Assembly: GCA_000320605.2 (NCBI GenBank)
Contig: KB445792.1
Location: 1,059,581 to 1,123,580, forward strand
Reading direction: 5' to 3'
From: Gelatoporia subvermispora B
Taxonomy: Eukaryota; Basidiomycota; Agaricomycetes; Polyporales; Gelatoporiaceae
DNA length: 64,000 bases
In this document: piece by piece, positions 13,398 to 25,800 of the stretch
How the letters are laid out: each line of letters begins with the position of its first letter
Numbering within the stretch: the stretch's first letter is position 1
The notes under the pieces: generated by a model
The model's input: only the letters and a program-made list of their open reading frames with translations
Told to the model about the DNA's origin: nothing
Database searches by the model: none
Program-made: the position numbers and the translations under genes

Positions 13398-14192
13398 TCA
13401 TACATCGGCGGTTGTCTGTCAGCTTGCTTGTCGTCCGCATGCTTTAGAACTTACTCAGGCCGACCCCGTATCTCTGTCAGGCTTGGTGAGCAACATTGGC
13501 TCAGTCGAAATGAGAATAGCGATTTGGGTCATGGCGACACTGATAATATGGACGTTCCACATTTATGCTGCAAAGGAGCTGCGGGAGAACAAGCCCGGGA
13601 GGCTGAAGACCTGATGTCAAAGGTGCAATCAGGTGTGAGCACCATTGACCGTCATAGCCGCCCGATATGGACCCAGGCTGGCGCCGGGCGCCAAATCAAT
13701 ATTTGTGGCGCACATCTGCGACCGTTTTGACTGAAAACCCGCCCGCATCCAATATTGGAACAGCGAGCACGGAAACCATCGAACCTTGACTAATACATTC
13801 GTGTCTACCATTGATAAATAGGAGAGTAAATACGCTTTTGTTGAGACATAGCATACGGTTCCTCTGTTGTACGAGAGTCGAGAAATATCACCGCGTGAAC
13901 AAGGGCAAGCAAAGTGCTTGCCGCAGGAAGGCGTTTCTCCTGTTCAGAAATAATACTGGGACAGTGAATACTTCGAAAGAATGACGCATGCTACTACGGT
14001 CTGCCAAGGCTACCAAGTGCCCGAAGTTACCAAGCCAAACTCACATACGCAAAGGTGAGAACCAGGGTACACTCGGCCTTCAGTAAACGAGGCCGGCCTC
14101 GGAGATGAGAAGCAGATCAGTCGACCATCCCGAGAGCTGCTCGAATGCATTCATGACCGCAGGGACAACGAACGGCTGCTTCGTCTCTCCTT

Positions 14193-14344
14193 GCATGAGC
14201 GCACATCCCGGCCCGTTATCCGAGTCCGTGATCGCGGATCTAGAGCGCTCCCCCGCTCGCAGGCCACAGCCGCTTTCAAGCTTCTTTCTGCTCTCTGCCG
14301 AAGCTGCTTTGTTTTACGGCCTGCCTGAGAACAGGGCATCACTA
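14193..14344 (+). repeat. Dispersed repeat, copy 2
   Basis: It is about 152 bases, the partner of 11512-11677 in direct orientation 2.7 kb away. The shared 63-base core is identical, and both copies end with the same agaacagggcatcacta block. Confidence 0.85.
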
Positions 14345-15348
14345 CTGGGATTTACCTATGGTGTGACTGTTCTATTAAACGCATGATTCGGCTCCGGGAT
14401 ACTCCAGACACCGATATTGTCTCACTGTGGATTTCCTTGGACCCTGACACTCTTGTATGCTGTGACCTGGCACTTTCGACGATTTTTGTGGCCTCGAGAA
14501 TGAAATCTGCATCAACGTTGGTTACACAATGAAATTCAGGTCGGCTCTGTGACCCCTCCTGGCACAAATGGACACCAGGCAACACCAGACAGCACTGACT
14601 AGTGCGACGGAGGCTTTCTGACACTATCAAAGAGCGGTTTGAATTGGCCAGGCACGACTACTCTGGCATTTCATCCGTGCGCATCTATGCACTCCTTCCG
14701 TTGGTAAGAGTGAACAATTTGCATGGCATGACAAGTCTATTTGAGTCTTCCCCGCGGGGTCTCATCGTCGTTGGCTGGAAGCCTTCGCCAGCGTTGCCAA
14801 GGGCTTGTGATTATAATCTTATGGCGGCTGCCCTGCAGGTTCTTCCTAAGCGGCGACCGAAATGCTCAGTTAATGACTGTACGTCACTACTGTCAGTGTT
14901 GCGAAGGACGCCTAGTATGCGGTACTGCTCATTTTACTATACTCAAGGGCCTCGCAGCAATCGCATGCTGTCTTGATTCATGAGTACAATTGATACTTTG
15001 AATATGCTTCATGCTCACTGGCATACTTTGCGTACAATTCACGTTGCCGCATATCTGCGGCCTCAGAATACCGTCTGTTTCACTTCGTGCGAGGCGCATG
15101 CATACATGCGGATCCAAACACTGTTTGCTCGACGTTACCGACTGCCGGTGGACTCTACGCTGCATGTACGCGCTTGGCAATATCCCCGGCGTTTTCAGAC
15201 GGGGCGCTCGTATGAAAGCACTACAAAATCGAGCGCCCGGGTCATCTCGACGGTGTCTTGCTCTTTCCGTGGAGGGCGGAGACTATTAACCGCGTTTCAT
15301 ATTTGCGCGCACCCGCTATGAAGATCACTATGCTCGTTGATCCAGAGG

Positions 15349-15354
15349 TATAAA
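15349..15354 (+). promoter_or_regulatory. TATA box of small secreted protein gene
   Basis: TATAAA lies 77 bases upstream of the ATG at 15426, a good core-promoter arrangement for a strongly expressed secreted protein. Confidence 0.55.
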
Positions 15355-15425
15355 GAGTGCTCGGCCTGAGCCTTAGGATTATCATTACTCACAGTCAGCG
15401 ATCACTCAACTCTACCAGCTTAAAT

Positions 15426-15981
15426 ATGAAGTCATTCTTTGTTCTCGCATCATTCGTCGCAGCGTGCTTCGCCCAGGGTATTCAGATCGGTGCACCCCTG
15501 CCGAACTCGAACATCACTGTTGGCTCGAACTTCACCGTTGAAGTCGATCGTCCGGTATGCATCTCAATTGCTGTCGTTGCAGACTCGGTCGTCTGATTAT
15601 TTATCTATGATCATAGGAGTCCCTCACTGGCTCTGAGGAGGTCGCAATCATCATCGGAATAAACGAGTGCCCGCAAACCGCGGCCGGTTGTAATGACCCG
15701 ACCTTCGACATTCAGAATAATATTGGTATAGTTCTCTACGAAGGGCCATTCAATCCGCAATTCGACAACAGCACCCCCCCGGATCACAAGCCGCCCCACC
15801 AGAACTTCACTGTTACCGCGCCTGGCACTAGCGGTGAATGGTATCTCAGCGTTTCCCACCTGTCGATCGTTGCGGTAAGTCTTTCTGAGCAGTTCTCGTA
15901 ATAGCATGACGCTGATCATCTTGTTCTCAGGCTGGGAACGTCCTGTTCGAGATTAAAAACGAGACTTTGAATCTCGTTTAA
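15426..15981 (+). CDS. Small secreted protein, uncharacterised Agaricomycete family
   Basis: The product is about 145 residues from three exons (15426-15554, 15617-15874, 15931-15981), each junction GT-AG. The N-terminus MKSFFVLASFVAACFAQG is a classic signal peptide, cleaved probably after AQ or nearby. The mature part starts IQIGAPLPNSNITVGSNFTV and continues with GSEEVAIIIGINECP, GIVLYEGPFNPQFD and the ending LFEIKNETLNLV. It has several N-x-S/T sites and two or more Cys. The pattern (VEVDRP, then SLTGS, then a Gly-rich beta domain) resembles a recurrent family of small secreted proteins in mushroom-forming fungi without known function. No catalytic motif is visible. An effector or cell-surface role would be guesswork. 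Confidence 0.8.
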
Positions 15982-16718
15982 TGGCTTGATAGTGATTCGA
16001 TGGATACATTACCACAGTGGGGTTTACGGGAGACACTCGGACATCGGTGGGCATCTATGACATCGTGAACACTACCCTCTTCCCAGGTAGTCACCCAGGT
16101 TGTATAGTCTACAGTATAACTCGATTCTCCATTGCGCATTGATTTCAATTTGTAACGTAAGGGTCAGCCTCCGCGAAATTGTCAATAGTTGGTCTACCTG
16201 ACTTTCCTGTCTGAACGTGTGTACTCTCCGACACATCTTTCGGTCTAGGCGACAAGTATTTGTTCAAAGCCAAGTACCAGACTGTCAACATCGTTTGACA
16301 AGCTGTGCTCATTGGCGAGGATCCAGGACCGGTGATCGTCATCGTTGCCTTCATTCCAGTACCCATCTCATACTAGCCCACGCCTGGCAGAGCTCTATGC
16401 CCCCTTTGGTTGGCTCACTCGGAAATTATACTGTGTCATGCAGTGCTGCACAATCTTGCATCGAAGGTCATAAGGGCCCGAAAGTAGAACCGCATGCCCT
16501 TGGAACATTATGCCACACTGGTAACGAAGTTGTCTTATTCCAATTAGCATATACTTCCGCGCGTATGATTTTCTATGTATTCCGTATGCGACCCAAAGCA
16601 GGGCCATATATGTGTGCGATGGATTACAATCCGCTTGAGGACTCGAACATATCAACTGTACATGTACACGAAACAATAACATATCAAACAAATGCACGTC
16701 ACGAAAGCACATGCTGTT
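15982..16718. other. Intergenic region between two convergent genes
   Basis: No confident gene. One minus-strand ORF (16145-16366, 73 codons) has no recognisable features. Confidence 0.4.
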
Positions 16719-18431
16719 CTATAAGTCCTCCATCCACTCCGTAGTTTGCACCCGCCTCACATACTCCTGCACCCACGCGGGCCGCCTCTCGTGTCTCGCG
16801 ACGGCCTCCGCCAGCGCCCGCGCGCGACCCTCATCAGCATTCACCTCGCCCTCTCCCTCTGCCCCCGTACCTTCCGCTGCCTGTAGCACATTCGCCTCGG
16901 TCCTGAGCCGCCCTTCTCTCCGACGCAACGCCGCTCTGCGGTGGTCCCATAGCGCTGGGTAGAGTGTCAGCAGTAGAAGACCCACGAACGTCTTCGCCTT
17001 GTGGAATATACCGGGTGGTGGGGCCTGGGCTGGCGAGTCCACCATTGTGTCCTCTGATGATAGGTTCATGTCCGAAAGGTGATGCAGGAGAATGTCAAGC
17101 TGGCTTCGGCCGGCTGTTCCCCGCGTGCCCCCAGGTCCTTGCCTTGCAGCGCGAGGTCCCTGCTGCCCAGGCTGCGCGTTCCCGTTCGGTTGTGCGGCGT
17201 CGCGGGCAGCGTTCGCGGCTGCGCCACCAGCAGGTTGGGCACGGTCTCTGTCGCCACCCATGACGGCACGGAACGCGCCCCACGCTTCGTAAATGATGTA
17301 CGCACTAAGCATAAGGCTGAACACCGGCCGTTTTGATGGCGAGAATAAGTACATCATGAGCAATGTCCGGAAGACCAGCATCAAGAGAGGCGCGATAAGA
17401 GCGCGAACCGGGATTACGCGGATTTCTGCGCCTCCTAGGGGGTCGCCATTGGGATTGTTTGGATCATGGGGCATGACATTTGGAATAGGGCCCTGATCTT
17501 GTCCGAAACGAAAGCGCTGGAAGCCGAACTGCTGCAGTTGCTGCAGTTGTTGGTTGTTCTGGGTATTGATGGGTACCGTGTATGATACAGGCACAGGTGG
17601 ATAGTTGTAAGGGTCCGTGGTCATGCCGATGATAGGCAGTGTGTACGACAGCACCTTGAGTGCATGTGCCTGCACCGAAGTAGGTGTCGCGTTCGGAGTG
17701 GCCAGGCGAAGGTAATGAGCGCCACTGAGCCTTGCTCGTGAGTTATTCCGAGTTCACAGCAACCTTAAGACTCACTCGATAGTAGTGCGCTCATATTTAA
17801 CACCTCCACCCCGCCCGTCCGAAGGTGGATACTCTTCATCGAAGACCGCCGGCCATGACCAGCCCCAAGAGCGGAGAGCCTCTATCGCTATTGATCGCCA
17901 TGGCTCAAGCTCACGAAGGCTTGCTCCGCTGTCCGGATAGCTGCCATGAACAAGAACATGAAGAGCGCCGTGGTGCCTGAACATGATGTAGGACAAGGGA
18001 TGCGAGCCATAAGCCGAGAGCTGATGCTGACGCGACGCAGGCGTTTGTGACGTCTGCGGAGGATTAGGTGTTACGGGAGCAGTACTTGTTGATGGAGATG
18101 CGACAGAAAGGGGTGTAGATGTCCAGGCAGATGGATGCACAGCTAGATGTACAATGCGTGAATCCTCTGGTGACTGTAGACAAGGTCAGTAAGCATATAC
18201 AAAGCATACAGCAACTGATTCAAAGCCCACCTTCCAAACTTCAGCAACTCTCTCCTCATCCTTGAGGAATCGGCCGCGCCAGACGAGTCGCTGACCGTCC
18301 GGACGAGGGTTGCCGGGGCATAAACGTGCAATCTCTTGCTTGACATCATAGACCGACGACTCTTGTTGTACACGAATTTGGAACGAGTGAGAGTATGATG
18401 GAAGCTCGACGCGGAGGTCGAGAGAGGTCAT
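16719..18431 (-). CDS. Ubiquitin-like domain membrane protein, HERPUD-like
   Basis: The start MTSLDLRVELPSYSHSFQIRV opens a ubiquitin-like fold: QQESSVYDVKQEIARLCPG, then GQRLVWRGRFLKDEERVAEVW, which matches the Ubl consensus of G-x-L-x-x-G-x-x-L-x-D. A Ser/Thr/Pro-rich linker follows. Further on are a hydrophobic region with two adjacent spans (ALIAPLLMLVFRTLLMMYLF and VFSLMLSAYIIYEAWGAF) and another near GLLLLTLYPALW. The tail is Ala/Glu/Arg-rich and ends TTEWMEDL. The Ubl-linker-hairpin membrane layout is that of HERPUD-type ER proteins that work with ER-associated degradation. Assignment rests on layout, not on a diagnostic motif. A poly-Gln/Asn patch (NNQQLQQLQQ) lies before the membrane part. 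About three introns. Divergent from the PKA regulatory subunit gene. Confidence 0.7.
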
Positions 18432-18981
18432 GGCAACGACAGTGAGGAAGAGGGGGGTATGGTGGGGAACGATGGCACGATGATGGAGGTTGCTGGACGC
18501 CGACGTTGAGGTCGACCGTGGTCCGTGGCGGCTACGTGGAACGCGGAAGTCATGTCACGTGCAGATGCTTTACATAGACACGGGGAGAACACTCTCGACA
18601 GACTGCGGCATCTGTCCTCCCAGCTGTGCGAAATTGCGTGCAATGGGGACCTTCGCAATTATCGACAACTTCTCATCCCCTTCCTCTCGCCAGGCTCGCT
18701 TTCGTTATGTGTCGGCGCGCGCCTCCCGCGACTGTGGGTCCGGAAGGGGAAGCCCACGTGGCAGCGCCTAAGGGGCCTTGTCCCTGGACTGGCGACAAGA
18801 ACAAACGAACAGCATCTTCGAGCATTTCTTTCATCGCCTTGTGACGGTCGCATCACCATCTTATCGCCCCCATCTCCTGAGCGACTGAGGAGTTAGGTCG
18901 TTTCTTCGGACGAGTACGACACGAACGACCCGGTCCAATTTCTGGCACAGGTAGCTAGTACCGACGGCCTAGACGAGCGGC
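18432..18981. promoter_or_regulatory. Divergent promoter region between HERPUD-like and PKA-R genes
   Basis: About 550 bases lie between opposite start codons. No ORF is credible and no obvious regulator site is seen. Confidence 0.35.
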
Positions 18982-20544
18982 ATGTCAAGCATGTCTACAT
19001 TCGACTCGCTCGTGGCGGACTTAACTCGCGACGTCCATCGCGTGCAACCCAAAGACGCCCTCCAGTTCTGTGCTAACTGGTTCCAGTCCCGTCTCGAGGA
19101 GCAGCGCACACGCACCCGTGATACGCTCTCCCACCGCCCGTCTCTAGCTACCACTCTGCCTGTGGACCACTACGTCGATACGCCCCTCAGCCCAACCGCT
19201 GCCTCCGTCTCTTCCAACGGCGTATCTCCTTTCTCTCAACCATATCGCTCGCAGCGATCATCCATGCGCGAATCTGCCTCCCACAATAGCCCGTTTGGCA
19301 CGCTCAACGTGCCGGGCAACGCTCTCCTCTCGAATCCTAACAGCAATAGCGGCAGAGATCGTACGATGAGCCCACCGACGTTCAGTTTCGAAGGCGCGGA
19401 CCTGGCGCCGTCGTCCCCACTCAGTGATAATCCCAACCCGTTCGCATCTTTTTCGAATGGTCCGATCTCACCCGTAGGCGAATACCTCCATCCGCCCACC
19501 TCAACTATTCTCGCTCGCCGCACCTCTGTCAGTGCCGAGTCCATCGCTGTCGAGGACGAATCGGACGAGCCCCTACCTGTGTTCCCCAAAACGGATGATC
19601 AGCTGCGACGGATCCGCGAGTCCATCAAAGGTCTCTTCCTCTTCCGAGACCTCGATCCCGAACAAGAGCGCGGCGCGCTAAACGCGATGCGCGAGGTGAA
19701 AGTGGGCAAGGACGAATTAATTATTCGTCAGGGCGACGTCGGCGACTACTTCTACATCGTCGAAGAGGGCCTGCTGCACATATTCAAGTACCCCGGAAAG
19801 CTGCCGGACAACTGGTTGGTGGGGCCAGGTCCTTGGACGCAATTCACCGAGCCCGGATGGCACCCGACATTCGGTCAGCGCGTGCAAGTGTGCGAGAAGG
19901 GCAGCTGGTTCGGCGAGCTCGCGCTCATGTACGGACATCCGCGTGCCGCGAGCGTACAAGCGATGGAGCCGTCGACGTTGTGGTCGCTCGATCGTATCAC
20001 ATTCCGTACGATCATCCTCAAGCACGCGTACAAGCGGCGCACGATGTACGAGCAATTCCTCTCGTCAGTCGAGTTGCTCGAGTCCCTGGAACCCGCCGAG
20101 CGCAGCAAGATCGCGGACGCGCTTGTAGGCAGGGTATTCGAGGACGGCGACGCCGTCGTACGCCAGGGCGAGATGGGTGACACATTCTTCTTCGTCGAAG
20201 AGGGTGAGGCGGAAGTGACAAAGCGCGAGCGCGGCGATGATGGGGAGATTAGAGAGGTAAAGGTTGGGCATCTCTCAAAAGGCGACTACTTTGGAGGTAC
20301 GTGTCTACGAAACAGACATTCTTATGTATGATCGTTAACATGTGCGACAGAGCTGTCGCTGCTGCGACTTGAGCCGCGCGCGGCTACAGTGAGCGCAATA
20401 CATCGGACGGACCCGTCGAAGCCGAGGTTGAAGGTTGCTGCTCTCGAGGCGAACGCGTTCACCCGTCTGCTCGGGCCGCTCAGGGAGATTATGGAACGCA
20501 ACGCGGGGCAGAACTACGGGCCGATTACTCGGGGATCGCGGTGA
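18982..20544 (+). CDS. cAMP-dependent protein kinase regulatory subunit
   Basis: It binds and inhibits the PKA catalytic subunit until cAMP is bound. Two exons (18982-20296 and 20351-20544) give about 502 residues. The N-terminal dimerisation/docking helix is FDSLVADLTRDVHRVQPKDA and LQFCANWFQSRLEEQ. A long Ser/Pro-rich disordered linker follows. The inhibitor site is RRTSVSAES, a perfect R-R-x-S-hydrophobic site that the kinase can phosphorylate. Two cyclic-nucleotide domains follow: the first phosphate-binding cassette reads FGELALMYGHPRAASVQA and the second GELSLLRLEPRAATVSA, each with the Glu and Arg that bind cAMP. The end is NYGPITRGSR. The intron splits the second cassette (G/E). A second in-frame Met lies three codons in. 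Strong identification. Confidence 0.95.
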
Positions 20545-21203
20545 GATGAGTTGGAGGTCGCTGCTAGATATACCCTGGTTGTATTTCTTGGATTGCTATC
20601 GAAGTTGTTGCTGCGGATTGCATTCACTGGAAGGATTGTTTGTACCCCGAGTTTGTGTGCGCTGGCGCCTACGCGCGCGCGCGTGGCGTGGGCGAAGCGA
20701 GATCGGCTGTGTGGCGGTTGAAGGCGGCTTGTGGCGGCTGGTGCTGTGTCGTCTGTTGGTCTTTGCCGCAAGTCGCAACGCTCCATCCCGCACGAGGTCA
20801 TCACATATCCACACTGCTTTTACCCGTTTCAAACCGAGTAACGATGCCAACAACAACGCCAGAAGCCCGAATACGCTCGGTGGAGCGGAACAATAGTTCA
20901 AGTGGCCCTTCCTACCGCTTCCACTCAATGGGCAGGATCCCCGTTCCCATTCAAGCACTTTATTATCCGTACCCCTTTTGTCCTCCATCCTTTTCCAACT
21001 TGTGGCCCGCATCACGCTTGCCTTTGCAAAAACGGCGGCAACTCTGCCCGCTGCTCTCTCCACTCTCTTCTTTGGTCTCCGGCAGACTCTGGAAGGCCGC
21101 AAGGCCCCCATCTTATAACGGCCTTACCAACTGCATCACGTTCGTTACCTGCCTCGGAACTACCATAACCTACCCCTGTTCGATCTAGTCACTGTTGCCT
21201 GTT
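20545..21203. other. Intergenic region 3' of PKA-R
   Basis: Contains the PKA-R 3' region and the promoter of the next plus-strand gene, with a pyrimidine-rich stretch near 20960-21070. ORFs here on both strands have no family character. Confidence 0.4.
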
Positions 21204-22988
21204 ATGCATGGTCCAGCTTACGGCGCAGGGATCCTAGAGCGCGATCTCTTTGGTGGATGTGAGTTGACAGTGTCCGAGGTATACCATTGCAGCTGATATC
21301 GCCCGTCAGTGACCGGCGTTCTGTAAGTAATCAGATGCGTGAGCTGAGACAACAATCTGATGTTGCACCGTAAGCGGAGGGAATGGCGACAGTCAGTCTA
21401 ATGGCCAGTCAAAGAGCCAGTCAAACTCCAACAACCCTCTGAGCGACCCTCTGAACATCCCGCTACTGAGCGCGAGTGATCCCCTGGGTCTTGGCCAGCT
21501 CACAAGTGCTGTGGGATCCGTTCTGAACCCCATCACTGCGCCGCTCTTGGGAACGAGTTCCAGCGCAAGTCCGACATCGAGCTCGGCATCATCTACCATC
21601 ATCCTTACATCCTCAACCCCGTCTTCCTCGTGAGTCTTGATTGAATTCGCCGTCCCTCCGTACTTCCAAAATAACCATGTCCTTGGTCGTGCGCTCACCA
21701 GAGCCACCCCCTCGTCTAGTTCCACTCATTCGAGCTCGTCTGCGAGTTCGTCCGTGACACCGTCGTCATCTCCTACGCCAACACCTACGCCGTCCAACAC
21801 TCCGGCGCCAGATGCAGCTGCGCAACCGAGCGACACGTCTCTGAGCCAGATGTACGCTACGGCGACGGTCTTCGCGCCGTCGTCTGAGACGCCCTCAGCA
21901 TCTGCTGTCACGACTGGCAAGTCGTTCCTCCAGAACAAGCCGCTTTCCATCAGTGTCATCACTATCGGCTCTATCCTTGCCCTCGTGGTACTGTTTTCCG
22001 TCGCAACGTTGGCAATCCGTAAGCGTAAGCGCGACAAGCTGCAGTTTGATGCAGCCGAGTTCGCTGGGGAGGACATGTTCAAGCCTACTCCGAGTGCTGC
22101 AAGTTCGGACCTGGAGAAGGCGGGACTTTCACCCGGTGTCCGAAAGGATTCTTGGACCGGCAGCAACGAGTCCGGTTCATCTGGAGCCAGCACGCAGCGT
22201 TCCTTGAGTGGTCAAAGCAGGTCAAACGGTGGCCGAGACATGTACGAGAGGGCCGCGTACCAGGCCCCTCCGGCTCTCAGTCCCCAACAACCCCGTCAAG
22301 GCTACCCAGCTCCGAACTACGCTCAACCCATGCAGGCATACCCAAACCGCGGCCCTAGCCCTGCTCCTCCCGCCGGACCTCCCATGCCGGCCTACATGGC
22401 GGCACCCTTCGAGCAGTCCTACCACCTCAATGTCAATGTCCCGGAGCCCTCCCTCGTCAACTTCGATGACAATAGCGCCTACGATGGTCTAGCGTACGCC
22501 ATTTCCACCCCACCCCCAGCCCCCGTCCCCGGTCCTGGCGTTCGCCCCGCGGGCCGCAAGCAGCTGCCTCCGTTGCACGTTATGAACACCACGCCGGTCA
22601 CCAGCCCCAACCCCATGGACGTCTCGCCGCTCTCGCTTAACACCAGCCCGATGCTGCCCACGAACCCTGTGAACCCAGGCAACCCACCAGCTAGCCCCAT
22701 GGACCTCGGTGGCTCCGGCGCGGTGCGTCGTTCGTCTTTGCTGAACTCGCCCGCAACCCCGGCGCTAATGACCCCTAAGCGCGCGTCAAGCCAGGGTGCG
22801 TCTCATTCGCGGGAGCTGGACCCTACGCTCCCGCCGTTGCCCGTTGCGCAGTCCCTCCCGGATGAGTTCGGGAGGACCTCTCCCCCTACGGAGAAGAAAG
22901 AGCGTCGTTTGACGGTCAGTGGACAAGCCAGATCCTCATAACTCTGTAATTAATCCAATTTGTTCGTGCTTAGATCCGCAACGAGTAA
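21204..22988 (+). CDS. Single-span membrane protein with Ser-rich outer and Pro-rich inner part
   Basis: A consistent model starts MHGPAYGAGILERDLFGG. Two small introns (donor GTGAGT near 21262; GTAAGT...GTAAG about 21323-21374) lead into GGNGDSQSNGQSKSQSNSNN. A third intron follows the TPSSSS segment (about 21630-21692). A Ser/Thr/Pro mucin-like stretch (about 60 residues) precedes one transmembrane helix (ISVITIGSILALVVLFSVATL) and the stop-transfer RKRKRDK. The cytoplasmic tail of about 300 residues is rich in Pro, Asn and Ser. The C-terminus is either SGQARSS (stop 22941) or, if a GTCAGT...TTAG intron is removed, RLTIRNE (stop 22988). It has no enzyme domain. It resembles fungal cell-surface sensor-like proteins only in layout. 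The first two exons are an inference. Confidence 0.65.
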
Positions 22989-23376
22989 GCGGCCATACGA
23001 CTACCACCTCCTGACCCACATACCCTGTTCCCATATACTTTAACCTCTCAGCGCTTGCTATTATGTTTCGCTTGCATGACGCCCGCTTTCCCTTCGCGCA
23101 TGTCCCATGTTGATCGCCGTTCACCACACCCCATATGCTACGTCGCTTTTCTGACATGCCGGACACTCGGAAGAGCCTTAGTAGAAGTATGCTGGCTTGC
23201 AGTTCAGAAGTTTATTGTCAATTGTATCAATAGCATGTTCTTGCACTTCCGTGGCATACAGATCAAGTTATACATTTGACGGGTTTGACCCATCGCTTGG
23301 CATTCCCATTCGTATTTGACAACCATTCGCTGCAAACGGCGGCCCCTACTTCTATTTGATATACCCGTTTGGTTTT
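22989..23376. other. Convergent intergenic region
   Basis: About 390 bases between two converging genes. Nothing recognisable apart from probable 3' ends. Confidence 0.4.
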
Positions 23377-25800
23377 CTACAGCACCAGGCTCTCCCTGCT
23401 ATGCACCTTTTCCGATAACTGAGACTTCATGCTTTTACCGTCGTCATGCGCCTCCTCTGTCGCCAGCTTGCCCCGCCGCTCGCGTCTCTCGAGGTACCAC
23501 ACGAGCCAAGTAACCAGAAGCGTCACGATGCACGTTCCGATCATTGCCCACATGCCCTTGGTGAATTTCGGCGCGTCCGTGGCTGGGTAGAACACAAGCG
23601 GCCACCAGGCGTTGATGACGTTGTTCCACATGCTGAAGCGGAACAGGCGGTCAGTCGATCGGTGATCGGGCGCGGGGTCTAGGCACGTACTTCATCGAGG
23701 CCAGGACAACTGCACGTTCCTGATCGTCATCGGCGCAGATTTGGTTTGCCCATCTGTGCGTCGTTCATCCAATCGTGAGTGGCCGGCGCGAAGCGGAACT
23801 ATTTTAGAAAACGTACGCAAATGTCGTCGCTTGTCCCGCGTAGCTCGCGCCGGCAAGGTCTAGTCCACCGGTCAGCCAGTGCATGCAAGGGGAGCTATTT
23901 GTGGCTGCAACGTACAATAGGCGAAGAACTTGAGCCCTATTGGGCTACTCCATACGAGTATGCAGATGCTCGCAATGATGCATGAAATCGACATGTACAC
24001 CAGAACCGGCCATCGTGCGCGCGAACGCGTTGAATCTGTCCATGTTGCGCATACGAGAGTGGAAACGATGGCGAACGCGGTCATGCCCGACGGGTAATAA
24101 TCTGCCCAGAGAAGCTTAGCCAAAGTATCGCATTTCAGCATCGCGGCCGACGCTTACCGATTTGTTCAACCGTGTAGCCTCCGATAGCTTTCAGCCATTG
24201 GCCCATGAGGTTATTTGACCCCAAGCTTTCGACTTCACCGGAAACCGCGAACTGGACGCAGGTCATTTCAAATGCAGGACAAACTTGAGATGCATACTCA
24301 CCAGAAGACTGCACGCATACCACCGCCACTTGCTGAGGACCCTGCGCACAAGGTCCCAAGTGGGCGTCCCATGAGTGAAGACCTTAGTCTTCTCCGATTT
24401 CAAACGGTCGGAAGCCAATAGGCGTTCCTGCGAAGCTATGACGTCAACATTACAATATTATCGAAAGATCGCCAGTATGACCTCTTCGCTCAGGTACGCG
24501 GCCCGAGTCGTCGCAGGCACATCGGGGAACATGAGGAACCCATATAGTGCGATCGGTAGTGTAATAACACCGTCGATGATGAATCTAGACAGAATTTAGC
24601 TAGTTTTCGGCGGATTAGCGAACTTCTGCTACGCACAGCCAACGCCAGCCACTGCGGCCTGAACTACCATTTAGATTTCTGCGTGCACAGGCTCATCAGA
24701 ATCTGGTATCTTGCAAATGCAGACGACATGCTCACTGGTAGACCGCAGCCTGCAGCAATCCGGAGAACCTAAATCAACCTGTAATTGATATCACGTGCGC
24801 GAAAGATCGGTGAAAGAAGCGCACGTACAGAGTTCCAGCAAGCCCCGAGCTCGTGAATATTCCGGACCGCTTGCCCAATTCACCGGGCTTGTACCATCTA
24901 TGCGAATTGAAGTCAAAGACCGGCACAGTCAGTCAGCAAACGCCACAGCCAAGCCTAACGGAGGCGCGACTCACGAGCCGAGGATGTAATGCGTCCCGAC
25001 AAACGTCGAGGACTCTACGACGCCTTGGAAGAACCTGATGGCGAAAATCTGGCAGCGCCATTCCGCGCAGTCTGGTCAGCAGGGTGCACGGCGCTGCGCC
25101 CGGGCCGCATATGTACGCACCTGCTGCACGTTCGTCACGGCGCTTGTGCTGGAACCGGTACCGCGTCAGAAGGATGACTGCGAGCTGCGAGCGCAGCGAG
25201 GAAGAGGGACCGACCAGAACGTGAGGACGCCCCAGATTATTTGCATTGACGGGAGCCAGATCCGGGGCGAGACGACTTGCAGCATTAGGTTATCTGGAAT
25301 CAGACTGTGAGCTCGCAAGTCGCGACGGCTCCGGACCTCGCAGACGCACTAGGGATCATTCCTACGATGTAACCGCATGTAAAGATGGTGTTTATTGTCT
25401 GCGGTGCCGAGTGAGTTATTCCGAAATCGCCTACGCAGCACTGCGAGACGTACATTGAACTGATTGCCGTACATGTTGAGCTCTTCCTTCATTCCCGAGA
25501 CGTACGCATTTGATACATTGCTTCGGTCAAGATCTGCGCAGGGCGCAGTAGACAGACGTCAGGAACGCACGCGCACGCGATCAACAAGAACGAGCACACG
25601 CACAGTTTGTGAAATACTGCAGATCGGGGTGAGCGGTTCAGCAACCGGGCGTCCCGCCTAGATGTGGTGGCGGCGATACGCACCATGAGACAACAGTACG
25701 ACAGAATGAACCAATCTATCTTGAGTAACAGCCTCTGCTCCGCCTTGGATTCCGGGATATCTCCCCAGACGAACCTACGAGCCTTTTGCAGCACGCTCAT
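23377..25800 (-). CDS. MFS permease of the allantoate/pantothenate (anion:cation symporter) family
   Basis: This is a plasma-membrane transporter with twelve expected helices, split by many small introns. The ATG at 25800 gives MSVLQKARRFVWGDIPES, followed by AEQRLLLKIDWFILSYCCL (helix 1), then LDRSNVSNAYVSGMKEELN, which is the family signature between helices 1 and 2. Later segments are TINTIFTCGYIVGMIP, NLMLQVVSPRIWLPSMQIIWGVLTFW and a last helix AMIGTCIVTLLVTWLVWYL followed by a charged cytoplasmic tail ending HSRESLVL. The open frame continues upstream of 25800 but with no ATG. Substrate (pantothenate, allantoate, nicotinate or similar) cannot be told. Middle exons were not all resolved, so I cannot exclude a damaged splice site. 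Confidence 0.82.

Noticed and set aside
20640..21188. Overlapping ORFs on both strands after PKA-R
   Set aside because: No family character, frames overlap each other and lie in UTR/promoter DNA.
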